Shown: positions 9,345-19,355, numbered from the stretch's first letter. The stretch: DNA of 64,000 nucleotides from Paenibacillus sp. 1001270B_150601_E10 (GCF_015558675.1 NZ_JADMOL010000004.1:186395-250394); one strand, 5' to 3'. Translations and numbers: made by a program. The notes: generated by a model from the sequence alone, not told the origin.

Positions 9345-9772
9345 GCCTCTTTTCTATCTTAGAACGGTGTTTGCATGTATCAGTAAATGCAATAATTTCG
9401 TATGTTTCTTTCTTTACGTTACCCTAAGCATGCGTTTTCAAGCAACCACCAAGTTCATGCAGGAATGCTGCGCATCAGTCCACAAGGGGGAAGACCATGC
9501 ACGGTTTTATGAGGATTCAAAATTTTCTTTAGTCATTTCCTGTGGGCATTCGCCACAAATCCTGTCCAAGACCAGCATCATGCAGATTGCTAGGCTGGGG
9601 GACTTTGGATAACCGAATCACGCCCTGACACTCCATGTCGAGTGTGCGCGAATGGGCGGTTTTTGCGAATGTGAAGCTGCCCCCATAACTAGACAGTCTT
9701 CTTCGAATCGTTGTGATACGATTACGATCACCACATAAGCGGGTACTTGTCCTTAACGGGAGGTGATCAAGG
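9345..9772. other. 428-bp intergenic region with a possible structured leader
   Basis: No convincing gene. On the plus strand an 11-codon ORF (9497-9532, MHGFMRIQNFL) follows the site AAGGGGGAAGACC. A small TGTGG/CCACA hairpin follows at 9540-9556, and then the terminator at 9621-9664. The order leader peptide, hairpin, terminator resembles an attenuated leader, but no control codons stand out. The strong GGGAGGTGATC site of the transglutaminase gene lies at the right end. Confidence 0.3.
9621..9664 (+). terminator. Two-tier hairpin with T tract upstream of the transglutaminase-like gene
   Basis: The outer stem CGCCC (9621-9625) pairs with GGGCG (9654-9658). The inner stem ACACTC (9628-9633) pairs with GAGTGT (9640-9645). 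TTTTT follows. No annotated gene ends just upstream on this strand, so it would terminate a leader or small RNA. Confidence 0.5.
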
Positions 9773-10693
9773 ATGAAGGATAGCAACCAACCGGAAACCT
9801 ATATGCTGCAAAGACCACAATATCGTTCACCACTGTCAAGACGATCGACCAAGAAGGTGCAGAAGAAACGCGTTCAAGGACTCATGGTACGCTGGGTGCT
9901 TGCAGTAACCATATGCAGTGTAGCCATGACTCAGGCGGTGCACTGGTCGACAGTAGAAGCGGAGTCCTCCAAGAGAATGTTTCAAAGCGAGAGCCGCATG
10001 AGACAATATGTAACGGAGCAGCTGGCTCAGCGTGAAAGCATGTTTACCTTTGAATACGAAGGTGATACTAATACGCTAACAAAGCTGCTTAGCGCAGTCA
10101 TGGACCAATCCTTGCGTTCAGATCCATTTATTCGATATAACGTAAGCCGCTATTCCTTTCATTGGAAGGGGACAGAGACGGCGGCGCTTATTACTGTGTA
10201 CGTCAACTATCGGGAGACGCTTGAGCAAAGCCGGTTCGTAAGAAGTGAAGCCAAACGTATCGTGAAGAGAATCATCCATGATCAGCAAAGCGACTATGAG
10301 AAGATTAAAACGCTGCATGACTATGTTGTGAAGAATGTTGCTTATGATGAGAGCATGAAGCATTTAACCGCCTATGAGGCGCTGACGGTGAAGCAGACCG
10401 TATGTCAAGGCTATGCGCTGCTCCTGCAGGCCTTGCTTGAGGAAGCAGGGATTCCTTCAATGATTGTGGAGGGAGAAGCGGGCGGAACGCTGCATGCTTG
10501 GAATATGGTACAGCTTGGTGGAAAGTGGTATCATGTGGACGCCACATGGGATGATCCCGTTCCGGATAAAAAGAATCAAGTCCGATATACGTACTTCCTC
10601 CTGTCCGATAAGGAAATAGCGGAAGACCATACGTGGGATTCCTTGAAGACGCCGATTGCAGACCACCTATATTTGAGTACACACGGAGGATAA
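9773..10693 (+). CDS. Membrane-anchored transglutaminase-like protein
   Basis: A 306-aa protein with a very strong ribosome-binding site (GGGAGGTGATC). A basic N-terminus (~40 residues) precedes one hydrophobic segment (WVLAVTICSVAMTQAVHW), giving a type II membrane topology with an outside domain. The C-terminal half holds a transglutaminase/protease-like core. The Cys is in TVCQGYALLLQALLEEAGI, the His in GTLHAWNMVQLGGKWYHVD and the Asp in DATWDDP: a complete Cys-His-Asp triad. Related proteins act at the cell surface as peptidases or cross-linkers; the substrate is not known. A terminator follows directly, so it is a single-gene unit. Confidence 0.85.
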   Translation: MKDSNQPETYMLQRPQYRSPLSRRSTKKVQKKRVQGLMVRWVLAVTICSVAMTQAVHWSTVEAESSKRMFQSESRMRQYVTEQLAQRESMFTFEYEGDTNTLTKLLSAVMDQSLRSDPFIRYNVSRYSFHWKGTETAALITVYVNYRETLEQSRFVRSEAKRIVKRIIHDQQSDYEKIKTLHDYVVKNVAYDESMKHLTAYEALTVKQTVCQGYALLLQALLEEAGIPSMIVEGEAGGTLHAWNMVQLGGKWYHVDATWDDPVPDKKNQVRYTYFLLSDKEIAEDHTWDSLKTPIADHLYLSTHGG

Positions 10694-10701
10694 GCAAAAC
10701 G

Positions 10702-10753
10702 AAATCCCCTATACATGCTCAAGTCTTGAGGATGGAGGGGATTTATTGTTTTA
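10702..10753 (+). terminator. Terminator after the transglutaminase-like gene
   Basis: AAATCCCCT (10702-10710) pairs with AGGGGATTT (10736-10744). An inner CTCAAG/CTTGAG stem is present, and a T-rich tail follows. Confidence 0.75.
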
Positions 10754-11106
10754 TGGAACATGTCGGCTTCGCGAAATCTCCTTCTTTTGTGAAAATAGGT
10801 GTTGTACTTTCGATGCGCTTCAAGTACGATGAGGGTAATTGCAAGTTGATCTTTCAACGCCATTTGTAAGCGCTACCTTATTGGGCGTGATGAGAGCTGA
10901 GGAATTGTTTGGAGCAGTAGGATGAGAGGCCTTACGAGAACAGACCAGAAGCACTACATCTGATGGTGCTGAGACCAGTCTGCTAATCATGTTCGAACAT
11001 GAAGTCTCCTTTGCTGCTATCTGCTATTTCGAAAGTTCAGTCATCCTAAAAAGGTTAGCGATAACATTGCGAAAGATCCAAACATCTTCTAAAAGGAGTG
11101 TTGGCC
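10754..11106. other. Intergenic region upstream of the GH29 gene
   Basis: About 350 bp without a supported gene. It holds a weak cre-like sequence near 10865 (TTGTAAGCGCTACC), the better candidate at 11052-11067, and the AAAAGGAG ribosome-binding site of the fucosidase gene. Confidence 0.3.
11052..11067 (+). promoter_or_regulatory. Candidate cre (or LacI-type) operator before the fucosidase gene
   Basis: AGGTTAGCGATAACAT matches the cre consensus WTGNAARCGNWWWCAW at all but two constrained positions. It lies about 40 bp before the start codon. CcpA control is plausible for a glycan-degradation gene but is inferred from this match alone. Confidence 0.4.
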
Positions 11107-12357
11107 ATGACAACATCCACTAAGTCCATTAAACCAACAGCAAGGCAGCTTGAATATCAAGACCTGGAATTCGGTTTATTTCTTCATTTCGGCTTGCGCA
11201 CGTATTATGAAGGCTACCGCGACTTTGATGATCGCTCCATGAATCCTGCAACCTTCAATCCAACGGGCTTGGATTGTGAGCAATGGATCAGAACGGCGAA
11301 GGAAGCAGGAATGACCTATGCAGTGCTGACAGCGAAGCACCATGACGGCTTCTCGAACTGGCCAACGAAGTACTCTAACTTCTCCGTATCTTCCGCTGAA
11401 TGGAAGAATGGTGAGGGAGATGTTGTTCGTGAATTTACGGATGCATGTCGGAAGTATGGGCTGAAGGCGGGACTATATTATTCTCCGTTTGATGGCTCTG
11501 CTGATTTTTACAATCAAGATGAAAAAGCCTATGATGATTACTTCGTCAATCAAATTCATGAGCTGCTTGGCAATTACGGCGATATTGATATTTTGTGGTT
11601 TGACGGATGCGGATCAGAAGGCCATGAATACGACTGGCCTCGAATCATTCGTGAGATTCGCAAGCTTCAGCCCAATATCCTCATTTTCAATATGGGAGAT
11701 CCGAATTTCCGCTGGGTAGGCAATGAGGATGGTCTGGCTCCGATCCCATGCTGGAATGTCGTTGACTCTACTGATTTTTCCATTTTGACAGATGAAAAGG
11801 ATCAGCTTGGCGAGCATATGTGGCTGCCTGCTGAATGCGATGTTCAGCTTCGCTCGAATTGGTTTTATAGTGAGAGTGACCAGTCGATTAAAAGCGTAGA
11901 TCAGCTTATGGGACTGTATTATTTATCCGTAGGACGCGGTGCCAATCTGCTGCTTAATATCGGTCCAGATCGGGAAGGCCTGCTGCCTAAAGAGGATGCC
12001 GACCGTCTATTAGAATTCGGAGAAGAGATCAGACGCCGCTTCGAGCAGCCGCTTGATGTAGTAGAATCCTGCGAGATTCAGGATGAACGCTATGTGTACA
12101 GTATGCCGTCCGCCAAACTTATTGATCATATTATTCTGGAGGAAGATCTGACAGAGGGCGAAGCGGTGAGACACTTCTCGATCACCATCGTAACGGAGAA
12201 ATCCCATCAGCGTGTGCGTCTCTATGAAGGACGCAACATTGGGCATAAAGCCATTATTCGTCTACCTGCTGTGAAGGTAAGAGGCATTGAGATAGACTTC
12301 TTAGAGACAGACGGCGAGCCGAAGCTCAAGCGGATGTCGCTTATTTATGCCGGCTAA
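11107..12357 (+). CDS. Alpha-L-fucosidase, GH29
   Basis: The frame opens at a GTG (11098) inside the ribosome-binding site. The ATG at 11107, eight bases after AAAAGGAG, is the better start (416 aa). GH29 features in order: FGLFLHFGLRTYYEG, TAKHHDGFSNWPTKYSNFSV, GLYYSPFD, and DILWFDGCGSEG with the likely nucleophile Asp. It hydrolyses terminal alpha-L-fucose from oligosaccharides. No signal peptide, so it should act on imported sugars in the cytoplasm. A GH95 gene follows 230 bp later on the same strand, suggesting a shared pathway. No transporter gene is adjacent. Confidence 0.9.
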   Translation: MTTSTKSIKPTARQLEYQDLEFGLFLHFGLRTYYEGYRDFDDRSMNPATFNPTGLDCEQWIRTAKEAGMTYAVLTAKHHDGFSNWPTKYSNFSVSSAEWKNGEGDVVREFTDACRKYGLKAGLYYSPFDGSADFYNQDEKAYDDYFVNQIHELLGNYGDIDILWFDGCGSEGHEYDWPRIIREIRKLQPNILIFNMGDPNFRWVGNEDGLAPIPCWNVVDSTDFSILTDEKDQLGEHMWLPAECDVQLRSNWFYSESDQSIKSVDQLMGLYYLSVGRGANLLLNIGPDREGLLPKEDADRLLEFGEEIRRRFEQPLDVVESCEIQDERYVYSMPSAKLIDHIILEEDLTEGEAVRHFSITIVTEKSHQRVRLYEGRNIGHKAIIRLPAVKVRGIEIDFLETDGEPKLKRMSLIYAG

Positions 12358-12586
12358 AAGTGGCGGCGAGCTAGGCTGAAAGAATTGGCTGTTCGTGATT
12401 TTGAATGGCAGCGTGCTGCTGAGTGAGGCTGAATTTTATTTTTGCAACAAGGATTGAAGCAGCAGATATCAGCTATTCTTTCATGTCCTAATTGAACACC
12501 ATGATTCACATTCATCTACGTTTACCTTATCATGATCTGCTGCGCAGTTGGTCGCATGTAAGTTGATTACGAGAGGATGTTGAACC

Positions 12587-15040
12587 TTGGAACATAGGCT
12601 CTGGTATACAAAGCCGGCGGGGAATTGGGTGCAAGCCCTCCCTGTCGGCAATGGTCGATTCGGCGGGATGATCTTTGGAGGGATCCAAGAGGAACGTCTC
12701 CAATTAAACGAGGATTCTCTTTGGTATGGAGGGCCGAAGAAACGAGAGAGCCCAGATTCCATCGCTTCTCTGGAAATCATTCGACAGCTATTGTTTGAGG
12801 GCAAGCCTGCGGAGGCAGAACGGCTTGCTCTGTTATCGATGACTTCCTTGCCTCAGCATTTCAATACGTACCAGCCGCTTGGAGATGTCATTCTCCGATG
12901 CCATGGCATGAACAGTGAACCACATGGTTATATGCGCGAGCTTGACCTTTCTACAGGCGTCCATTCTACTGTATTCCAGCTTCACGATACGGTGTATCGC
13001 AGAGAATGCTTCGCAAGCGCCCCGGATCAAGCTGTTGTCCTCCGCTTGACAGCATCTTCACCAGGATCGTTAAGCTTGGATGCCTCTTGGAGCAGGCGTC
13101 CATTTGAAGATCAGATTGAAGCCATCGGCCAAGATATCTTGATCATGAGTGGACAATGCGGAGCTGATGGAGTACACTATGCAGCTGTCTTGAAGGCAGT
13201 CGTAGAAGGTGGACACGTTCGTACAGCGAGCAGCTTCCTATCTATTGACGGTGCAGATGCAGTTACTTTTATTGTGACAGCGGTGACGAGCTTCCGAGAA
13301 AGCGATCCTAAGACAGCTTGCCTAGGGCTCGCTGCAAATGCTGCTAGCAAAGCTTACGAGGGCCTTCTTCAAGCGCATGTCGCTGAGCACCATGAGCGGT
13401 ATCAAAGAGTCAGCCTGGAGCTGTCTTCGAAGCTTAAGTATGCGGATACAGGTTCTGCTGCAAAGCTTGCAGTTTCGCTGCCTACGGATGAACGTCTTGC
13501 GAGACTCCGTGAGGGGGAGGAAGATATAGAGCTCCTTGCGCTATTCTTCCAGTATGGACGCTATCTGTTGATGGCAAGCTCAAGGCCCGGCTCTTTGCCT
13601 GCGAATTTGCAGGGCATATGGAATGACAGCTATACGCCTCCTTGGCAGTCGGATTATCATCTGAACATTAATCTGCAAATGAATTACTGGCCAGCCGAAC
13701 TGTGCAATCTTGCGGACTGCCATGAGCCTTTGTTCGATTACATGGAACGATTGGTGGAGAATGGACGCAGAACGGCAGCTAGCATGTATGGCGCACGCGG
13801 ATTCGTAGCCCACCATGCGTCCGATCTATGGGCGGATACGGCGGTTCAAGGTCTTTATACCTCAGCCGTATTCTGGCCAACGGGCGGCGCATGGCTTGCG
13901 CTTCATGCCTGGGAGCATTATCGATTTGGGCAGGATCAGTCTTTCTTAAAAGAGCGGGGCTACCCGATTATGAAGGAAGCTGCGCTGTTCTTCTTGGATT
14001 TCCTTGTGGAGGATGGAGAAGGAAGATTGGTCACGGTTCCGTCCTTGTCGCCTGAAAATAAGTATCGGCTGCCAAATGGCAACATCGGCGTGCTCGCCAT
14101 CGGTCCATCGATGGATTCGCAGATTCTCCATGAGCTGTTCAGCGGCTGCATACAAGCCTGCGAAGCTCTGCAGGTGGATGAAGCATTCAAGGAGCAGGTG
14201 ATGGAGGCAAGAGATCGTCTTCCTAAGCCTCAGATTGGCCAATATGGACAGATCATGGAGTGGGCAGTTGATTATGAGGAGCCGGAACCTGGGCATCGTC
14301 ATATCTCCCATCTCTTTGCCTTGCACCCCGGCTCTCAGATTACGAAGCGCCATACGCCGGAGCTTGCTGAGGCTGCGCGTAGAACCTTGGAGCGCAGACT
14401 TAGCCATGGCGGCGGCCACACGGGATGGAGCCGCGCTTGGATCATCAATTTCTGGGCAAGATTAGAGGAAGGCAATCTTGCCTATGAGAATGTGCTTGCA
14501 CTGCTGGAAAAGGCGGTTCATCCGAATCTGTTCGGCGATCATCCTCCGTTCCAGATTGATGCGAACTTCGGCGGAACAGCCGCCATTGCAGAAATGCTGC
14601 TTCAATCCCATGCTGGTGAACTGCATCTGCTGCCTGCATTGCCTGAGGCGTGGTCTGCAGGTAAGGTCAAAGGGCTTCGTGCACGTGGAGGCTTCGAGGT
14701 GGAGATGGCTTGGGAGAACGGTCAATTGGCTTCAGCTGTGATTGCTTCTTGCTCGGGTCAGCCCTTGGTGATTCGTTGTTCAACACCTCTGCAATGCTTG
14801 AAGCATTCTGATGATGGAGAATCAGCCACGAAGAGCGTGCTTGCGAGTATGATCGAATCAGGAGACTCGCTTAATACTGATTCTTCCTCACGAAGCACAC
14901 ACAGAGAGGACGATCAAGATAAGGATACCGCCAGCAAAAGGGCAGCATATGTCCTTTCAGTGGAAGCGGAAGCAGGCTGCACATACACGCTAAGCCCGGT
15001 TCCGCTTGCGGCTAGCATACAATCGAGCCATAGATCATGA
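12587..15040 (+). CDS. GH95-family glycoside hydrolase (alpha-L-fucosidase / alpha-L-galactosidase)
   Basis: An 817-aa protein starting at TTG, ten bases after GAGAGG. The N-terminus ([20 protein letters not shown], then [20 protein letters not shown]) is the GH95 hallmark. The (alpha/alpha)6 catalytic part includes [46 protein letters not shown] and [18 protein letters not shown]95 enzymes remove alpha-1,2-fucose or alpha-L-galactose by inversion. No signal peptide. A low-complexity acidic/serine-rich insert (about residues 740-785, [15 protein letters not shown]) interrupts the C-terminal beta domain, which is unusual. It follows the GH29 gene and ends at a bidirectional terminator. Confidence 0.9.
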   Translation: MEHRLWYTKPAGNWVQALPVGNGRFGGMIFGGIQEERLQLNEDSLWYGGPKKRESPDSIASLEIIRQLLFEGKPAEAERLALLSMTSLPQHFNTYQPLGDVILRCHGMNSEPHGYMRELDLSTGVHSTVFQLHDTVYRRECFASAPDQAVVLRLTASSPGSLSLDASWSRRPFEDQIEAIGQDILIMSGQCGADGVHYAAVLKAVVEGGHVRTASSFLSIDGADAVTFIVTAVTSFRESDPKTACLGLAANAASKAYEGLLQAHVAEHHERYQRVSLELSSKLKYADTGSAAKLAVSLPTDERLARLREGEEDIELLALFFQYGRYLLMASSRPGSLPANLQGIWNDSYTPPWQSDYHLNINLQMNYWPAELCNLADCHEPLFDYMERLVENGRRTAASMYGARGFVAHHASDLWADTAVQGLYTSAVFWPTGGAWLALHAWEHYRFGQDQSFLKERGYPIMKEAALFFLDFLVEDGEGRLVTVPSLSPENKYRLPNGNIGVLAIGPSMDSQILHELFSGCIQACEALQVDEAFKEQVMEARDRLPKPQIGQYGQIMEWAVDYEEPEPGHRHISHLFALHPGSQITKRHTPELAEAARRTLERRLSHGGGHTGWSRAWIINFWARLEEGNLAYENVLALLEKAVHPNLFGDHPPFQIDANFGGTAAIAEMLLQSHAGELHLLPALPEAWSAGKVKGLRARGGFEVEMAWENGQLASAVIASCSGQPLVIRCSTPLQCLKHSDDGESATKSVLASMIESGDSLNTDSSSRSTHREDDQDKDTASKRAAYVLSVEAEAGCTYTLSPVPLAASIQSSHRS

Positions 15041-15096
15041 GGTGGTCTGGCATAGGTTAGCCAATCATCCATCATGAGTTCGCATTTATGAAAAAT

Positions 15097-15141
15097 AAAA
15101 AAGGCCGCTGTCTTGGAATGCCAAGCACAGCGGCCTTTTCT
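15097..15141. terminator. Bidirectional terminator (GH95 gene / lysine permease)
   Basis: AAAAGGCCGCTG (15099-15110) pairs with CAGCGGCCTTTT (15128-15139), with an extra CTTGG/CCAAG inner stem. A and T tracts on both sides serve both convergent genes. Confidence 0.9.
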
Positions 15142-15151
15142 CATTTATCTA

Positions 15152-16603
15152 TTAATCAAACTTGCATTCATCAAGCGGAATAATCTTCGTGCGATGTTTG
15201 ATCTTATAACCCAGCCATACGGCGATAAATATCGGAACGCCCAAGTATGGCATCAGGAAGTTCGCAAGCTGCGGAGTCTCTGCATTCAGCTCTGGCAGCC
15301 ATTGGCCAAGGACGACGATCAGACAGAGTATAAAGGCAAAGATCGGTCCGAATGGGAACCAGCGAGCTCGATAAGGCAGCTCTTCAATCTTATGTCCTTG
15401 CTTCACATAGGCTTTGCGGAAGCGATAATGGCTGATCGCGATGCCGAGCCAAGCAATGAAGCCGCACATGCCGGATGCATTCAGGAGCCAGAAGTACACA
15501 ACGCCATCTCCGAAGAAGGAAGCCAAGAAGGCGAGCATGCCGATTGCGCTAGTCAAAATCAGCGCGTTAACCGGAACACCTCTCTTGCTGAGCTTACCTA
15601 GGAAGCGAGGTGCTTTGCCTTCATTCGCCAGCACCCACAAGATACGCGTGGAGGCGTACATGCCGGAGTTCCCCGCGGACAGCACGGAGCTAAGAATAAC
15701 GGCATTCATCACAGAAGCGGCAAACGCAATTCCTGCTTTTTCAAAGACAAGGGTAAATGGACTTACACTAATATCCGTAACGTCTCCCTTTAAAAGGTTT
15801 GGATCTGTATAAGGGATGAGCATGGCGATAACAAAGATAGCAAAGATATAGAACAACAGAATGCGCCAGAAGATCTGGCGAATAGCCTTCGGTACGCTCT
15901 CGCGCGGATTGTCGCTTTCACCTGCGGCGACCCCGATCAATTCCGTGCCTTGGAATGAATAACCCGCTGCCATGAACACACCCAGCAAAGCAAAGAAGCC
16001 GCTATGGAATGGCGCGTCGCCAATCGTGAAGTTGTCAAACCCGATAAAGCCCGTATGACTGCTGCTTCCAAGGATGCCGAAGATCATCAGAACTCCGATC
16101 ACCAAGAAGATGATTACAGTTGTGATCTTAATTAAAGCAAACCAATATTCCGATTCCCCGTAGCCTTTAACGGAGAGGTAATTCAGAAAGAAAATAATGC
16201 CTAGGAACAACACACTCCATAGGAAGGAGTTGCTATCTGGGAACCAGTACTTAATGATTAACGTTGCTGCTACAAGCTCGGAAGCAATGGTAATGGCCCA
16301 GTTGAACCAGAAGTTCCACCCAAGGGCAAAGCCTAGGGCCGGGTCTACAAATCGAGTGGCGTAGGTACTAAATGATCCCGATTCTGGCATATAGGTTGCC
16401 AGTTCGCCGAGGCTTGTCATTAAGAAATAAACCATTATGCCAACAGCAGCGTATGCGAGCAGCGCCCCGCCAGGACCTGCCTGTGCGATCACACCTCCAC
16501 TGGCTAGAAAGAGACCTGTTCCGATGGATCCGCCTAGGGCGATCATCGTCAAGTGTCTCGTTTTGAGATTGCGCTGAAGCTGACCTTGATTCTCTTGACT
16601 CAT
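15152..16603 (-). CDS. lysP: Amino-acid permease, lysine-specific (AAT/LysP type)
   Basis: Start chosen at the ATG at 16603 (MSQENQGQLQRNLKTRHL, 483 aa). The frame continues 22 codons upstream without a better signal; AGGAG lies about 13 bases before the ATG, a slightly long spacing. Twelve hydrophobic segments are visible, and the AAT-family entry motif RHLTMIALGGSIGTGLFLAS follows the basic N-terminus. The C-terminus ends IIPLDECKFD, as in LysP-type carriers. It is a proton-coupled importer in the membrane. The transcript leader holds a lysine riboswitch, which makes lysine the most likely substrate. Confidence 0.92.
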   Translation of the reverse strand: MSQENQGQLQRNLKTRHLTMIALGGSIGTGLFLASGGVIAQAGPGGALLAYAAVGIMVYFLMTSLGELATYMPESGSFSTYATRFVDPALGFALGWNFWFNWAITIASELVAATLIIKYWFPDSNSFLWSVLFLGIIFFLNYLSVKGYGESEYWFALIKITTVIIFLVIGVLMIFGILGSSSHTGFIGFDNFTIGDAPFHSGFFALLGVFMAAGYSFQGTELIGVAAGESDNPRESVPKAIRQIFWRILLFYIFAIFVIAMLIPYTDPNLLKGDVTDISVSPFTLVFEKAGIAFAASVMNAVILSSVLSAGNSGMYASTRILWVLANEGKAPRFLGKLSKRGVPVNALILTSAIGMLAFLASFFGDGVVYFWLLNASGMCGFIAWLGIAISHYRFRKAYVKQGHKIEELPYRARWFPFGPIFAFILCLIVVLGQWLPELNAETPQLANFLMPYLGVPIFIAVWLGYKIKHRTKIIPLDECKFD

Positions 16604-16663
16604 GATGTCCAGTTCACTCCTTAGTTGTATGAATCTAGTATGAGCTGGAAAGGGAAAGGTTAA

Positions 16664-16704
16664 CAACAAAAAAACCGTACATGCAATAATCTGCGTGAAC
16701 GGTT
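16664..16704 (-). terminator. Riboswitch-controlled intrinsic terminator
   Basis: On the minus strand AACCGT (revcomp of 16699-16704) and ACGGTT (revcomp of 16673-16678) form the stem, followed by a run of T. It lies between the lysine aptamer and the permease start. The expected mode is termination when lysine is bound. Confidence 0.75.
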
Positions 16705-16737
16705 CTCTATGCCGTCCCCATCATACCCTTCCAAAAA

Positions 16738-16924
16738 AGATAGCGCATCATGCAGAAGACGGGTAATCCCTGCATGACAGTGCTGCGCCTTTCGACAACA
16801 GCCCCAACCCGTCTGCCGGAAGTGGCATAAGCGGACTTCGGCGGTCGTTCCTTTCATGCTGATTCGATGGCTCTTCCTGCCTCCTCAGCCTTACTTATAA
16901 CGATCGCGACCTCTACCTCACCAT
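16738..16924 (-). ncRNA. Lysine riboswitch (L-box) aptamer
   Basis: Read on the minus strand, conserved L-box blocks appear in order: GGTGAGGTAGAGGTCGCGA, AAGTA, GCATGAAAGGAACG, GCCGAAGTCC, GGGGCTGTTG, then CACTGTCATGCAGGGATT pairing back with TGCATGATGCGCTATC. This is the same block order and spacing as the Bacillus lysC leader. Lysine binding is expected to let the downstream terminator (16664-16704) form and shut off the permease. Recognition is by eye against remembered consensus; a covariance-model search would settle it. Confidence 0.9.
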
Positions 16925-16992
16925 GGAAATATGAATGAGGATTTATTTGCACTATGTAGATGCCAAAGCATCATTGTCTTATTACCTCCCCT

Positions 16993-17021
16993 AGTATATA
17001 GAAGAGCCAAAGAGGGTGCAA
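16993..17021 (-). promoter_or_regulatory. Sigma-A promoter of the lysine riboswitch transcript
   Basis: On the minus strand TTGCAC (-35, revcomp of 17016-17021) and TATACT (-10, revcomp of 16993-16998) are separated by exactly 17 bp. The expected start point lies about 60 nt before the aptamer. Confidence 0.65.
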
Positions 17022-17063
17022 TATTCATTTTTTGACAACCATAATTGTCCCAGCACGCCTAAT

Positions 17064-17113
17064 CTTTGTGCAACAGGCTTAAGCGTCAGCGCAGATAAGC
17101 CTGTTGCACAAAG
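17064..17113. repeat. Perfect 18-bp inverted repeat in the permease-chemoreceptor intergenic region
   Basis: CTTTGTGCAACAGGCTTA (17064-17081) and TAAGCCTGTTGCACAAAG (17096-17113) are exact inverse complements with a 14-bp spacer. No T tract follows on either strand, so it is not a standard terminator. It may be an operator, a small RNA hairpin or a repeat-element remnant. Confidence 0.8.
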
Positions 17114-17267
17114 AAAAATAGGGTGTAAGACCTGATGGTTCATATTACCACAATGTATAAGCGTATATCTTATTCACTCCAATAGGGTTCCTGCCGATAA
17201 TTGAACAGTTGATATCATACCAAAGACCTATTTTTGTTAAAGATATGGAGATGAAAGGGGCAGATTC

Positions 17268-19250
17268 ATGAAGTTTATGCGCAAGAGCAGAAAGTTGCGT
17301 GAATCCTTGAATGCGAAAATGGTGGCCATCATGATGGTGCTGATCATGCTTCCATCCTGGGGCATCATTTATGTTTTCACTGATATTGCGGCTAATCAGA
17401 CGAAGCATTTGCTTACGGAAAGAACGGAAGTTATGACAGAGTCATTGAATTTCCTTCTTGATGAGACTCATGGTGAGGTCGCTTATATGCTAACAAGCCT
17501 TAGCAATAGCATCGATACATTGTCGAAAGAGAATCGAGATCAATTGACGGAGCGATTAAAGCAAACGAAGTCTGATGTAGAGGCCGTCATGGCAGTATTT
17601 GCAGTTATTGACGGGAAGACCTATTATAGCGATGACTTGGAAGAAGAGGTGGATGGCACCGGTAGAGCGTGGTACAGGGCTGCCTTGCAGGATGCGGAGA
17701 ACATCGCTGTATCTCAGCCATATGAGGATCTCATAACCAACCATACGGTCATTACGTTCTCGATGAAGCTTCCTAAGCACGAGGGAGTCGTAGGGATCGA
17801 CCTGGCGATGGACAAAGTGATTGCAAGCGTAAGCAAGCATCGTTTTGGTGAAGGAGGCTTTGTAAGCCTGATAGACAATGACCAAAAGGTCGTCTCTCAT
17901 CCTTATTTGGAGACTGGAACTTTGCTTGAGGAGAGCAAGTATGGGCATATGAAAGAAAGTCAGCAAGGAACCTTTTATATCCATGACAATCAATCAGATT
18001 TGTTCGTGTCCTACAATAAGCAGAATGCTTTGAATCTCAGTGTGATGGCAGTGATTCCGGAAAATGAGATCACAGGTATTTCAACATACATGCAAAAGCT
18101 AGGCCTTCTTTTTGTGGGTATTCTGATTGCTTGTATCTGTTTATGCGCTTGGGTATTCTCAAGACATGTCATTACCCCTATTATGCGTGTTCAGAGGCTA
18201 AGTTCCAAAATTGCGGAAGGAGATTTAACGAATAAACTTCCTGTAGAAGCAAAGCGCAACGATGAGGTGGCCAAGATGGTCGGACATATGAATGGCATGG
18301 TGGATCAAATGTCAGGCATGCTTCGAAAGCTTCAGGAGTCATCCGCAAGCCTTGCTGCTTCCTCCCAGCAGTTGTCAGCCAATTCGGAGGAGAATGTGGC
18401 GTCTATTCAGCAAATGGCGGATTCCATTGGAGAGGTAAATGAACAGACCCAAGCAACCAGCGCTCATATGAACAAGGTTCATGAGATGGCAGAAGCAACG
18501 GACCAAGGTCTTCAAGCAGTCGTCAACTTCGTGCAACGCTCGAACAAGAACGCACATCGGATGCATCGCTTTGCCATAGAAGGCGAGGAATCATTAATCA
18601 ACGTCACGGAGCAGATGGATCAGATCAGATCGCATACGGAAGAAGCCGTGCAGGAAACAGCTCGATTGAACCAGGAGATGAGTCGCGTTCAGAATATGAC
18701 GGTCTTTATTCAGCAGTTGGCGAAGCAAACACATTTGCTTGCGTTAAATGCGGGGATTGAAGCGGCGCATGCGGGAGAGCACGGCAAGGGATTTGCCGTT
18801 GTGGCCGAAGAGGTGCGGAAGCTGGCAGAGGAGACTCAACTTGCAGCAAGCGAGATTACCGGTATTGTAGAGCATATCTATGACTGCTCCTCCTCGGTAT
18901 CCCAGGCTATGACCAAGAGCAGCAAGTCCGTCAGCAACGGACAGAAGCTTACGGCTGCAACTTCGGAGCGGATTCATGCCATATTCGATGCCATTCAGGG
19001 CATGAATCAGCAGCTTGATCAGCTTCAAGCCAATAGTGAGCAGCTGCTTCGCTCGAATCATCATATGGTAGAGGCTTTTCGAGCTTCTATGGATGAGTCC
19101 AGCAGGATAACGGAAGAGATGGTGACGCTAGCAGCTATCAGCGAACAGCAAAATGCCTCCATGCAGGAGATCGCCGCCTCCGCGCAGCAACTCGCTTTGA
19201 TCGCGGAGCATCTGCAGGAAATGACTACTACATACAAGCTTCATGACTAA
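17268..19250 (+). CDS. Methyl-accepting chemotaxis protein with dCACHE sensor
   Basis: A 660-aa protein. A first membrane segment (residues ~15-40) is followed by an outside double-CACHE domain to about residue 280, a second membrane segment ([20 protein letters not shown]), a HAMP domain and a cytoplasmic signalling coiled coil. The coiled coil carries the conserved tip [11 protein letters not shown]. In the sensor, [21 protein letters not shown] and VVGIDLAMD resemble the amino-acid-binding dCACHE pattern, so an amino-acid attractant is plausible but unproven. The gene is divergent from a lysine-riboswitch permease. A strong bidirectional terminator follows. Confidence 0.93.
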   Translation: MKFMRKSRKLRESLNAKMVAIMMVLIMLPSWGIIYVFTDIAANQTKHLLTERTEVMTESLNFLLDETHGEVAYMLTSLSNSIDTLSKENRDQLTERLKQTKSDVEAVMAVFAVIDGKTYYSDDLEEEVDGTGRAWYRAALQDAENIAVSQPYEDLITNHTVITFSMKLPKHEGVVGIDLAMDKVIASVSKHRFGEGGFVSLIDNDQKVVSHPYLETGTLLEESKYGHMKESQQGTFYIHDNQSDLFVSYNKQNALNLSVMAVIPENEITGISTYMQKLGLLFVGILIACICLCAWVFSRHVITPIMRVQRLSSKIAEGDLTNKLPVEAKRNDEVAKMVGHMNGMVDQMSGMLRKLQESSASLAASSQQLSANSEENVASIQQMADSIGEVNEQTQATSAHMNKVHEMAEATDQGLQAVVNFVQRSNKNAHRMHRFAIEGEESLINVTEQMDQIRSHTEEAVQETARLNQEMSRVQNMTVFIQQLAKQTHLLALNAGIEAAHAGEHGKGFAVVAEEVRKLAEETQLAASEITGIVEHIYDCSSSVSQAMTKSSKSVSNGQKLTAATSERIHAIFDAIQGMNQQLDQLQANSEQLLRSNHHMVEAFRASMDESSRITEEMVTLAAISEQQNASMQEIAASAQQLALIAEHLQEMTTTYKLHD

Positions 19251-19265
19251 GTGACTGGATGAAAT

Positions 19266-19312
19266 AAAAAACAGACAGTGCTGAAAAGAAACTTTTCGCA
19301 CTGTCTGTTTTA
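19266..19312. terminator. Bidirectional terminator (chemoreceptor / ypgR)
   Basis: AAACAGACAGTG and CACTGTCTGTTT (19269-19280, 19299-19310) form a long stem with A/T tracts on both sides, between convergent genes. Confidence 0.88.
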
Positions 19313-19355
19313 CATTGAACAGAGAGCGATATCGCTGTACTTTAATTAGGCTCTG

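Noticed and set aside
16660-16857. 65-codon minus-strand ORF upstream of the lysine permease
   Set aside because: It lies inside the lysine riboswitch and its terminator; the conserved RNA blocks explain the sequence.
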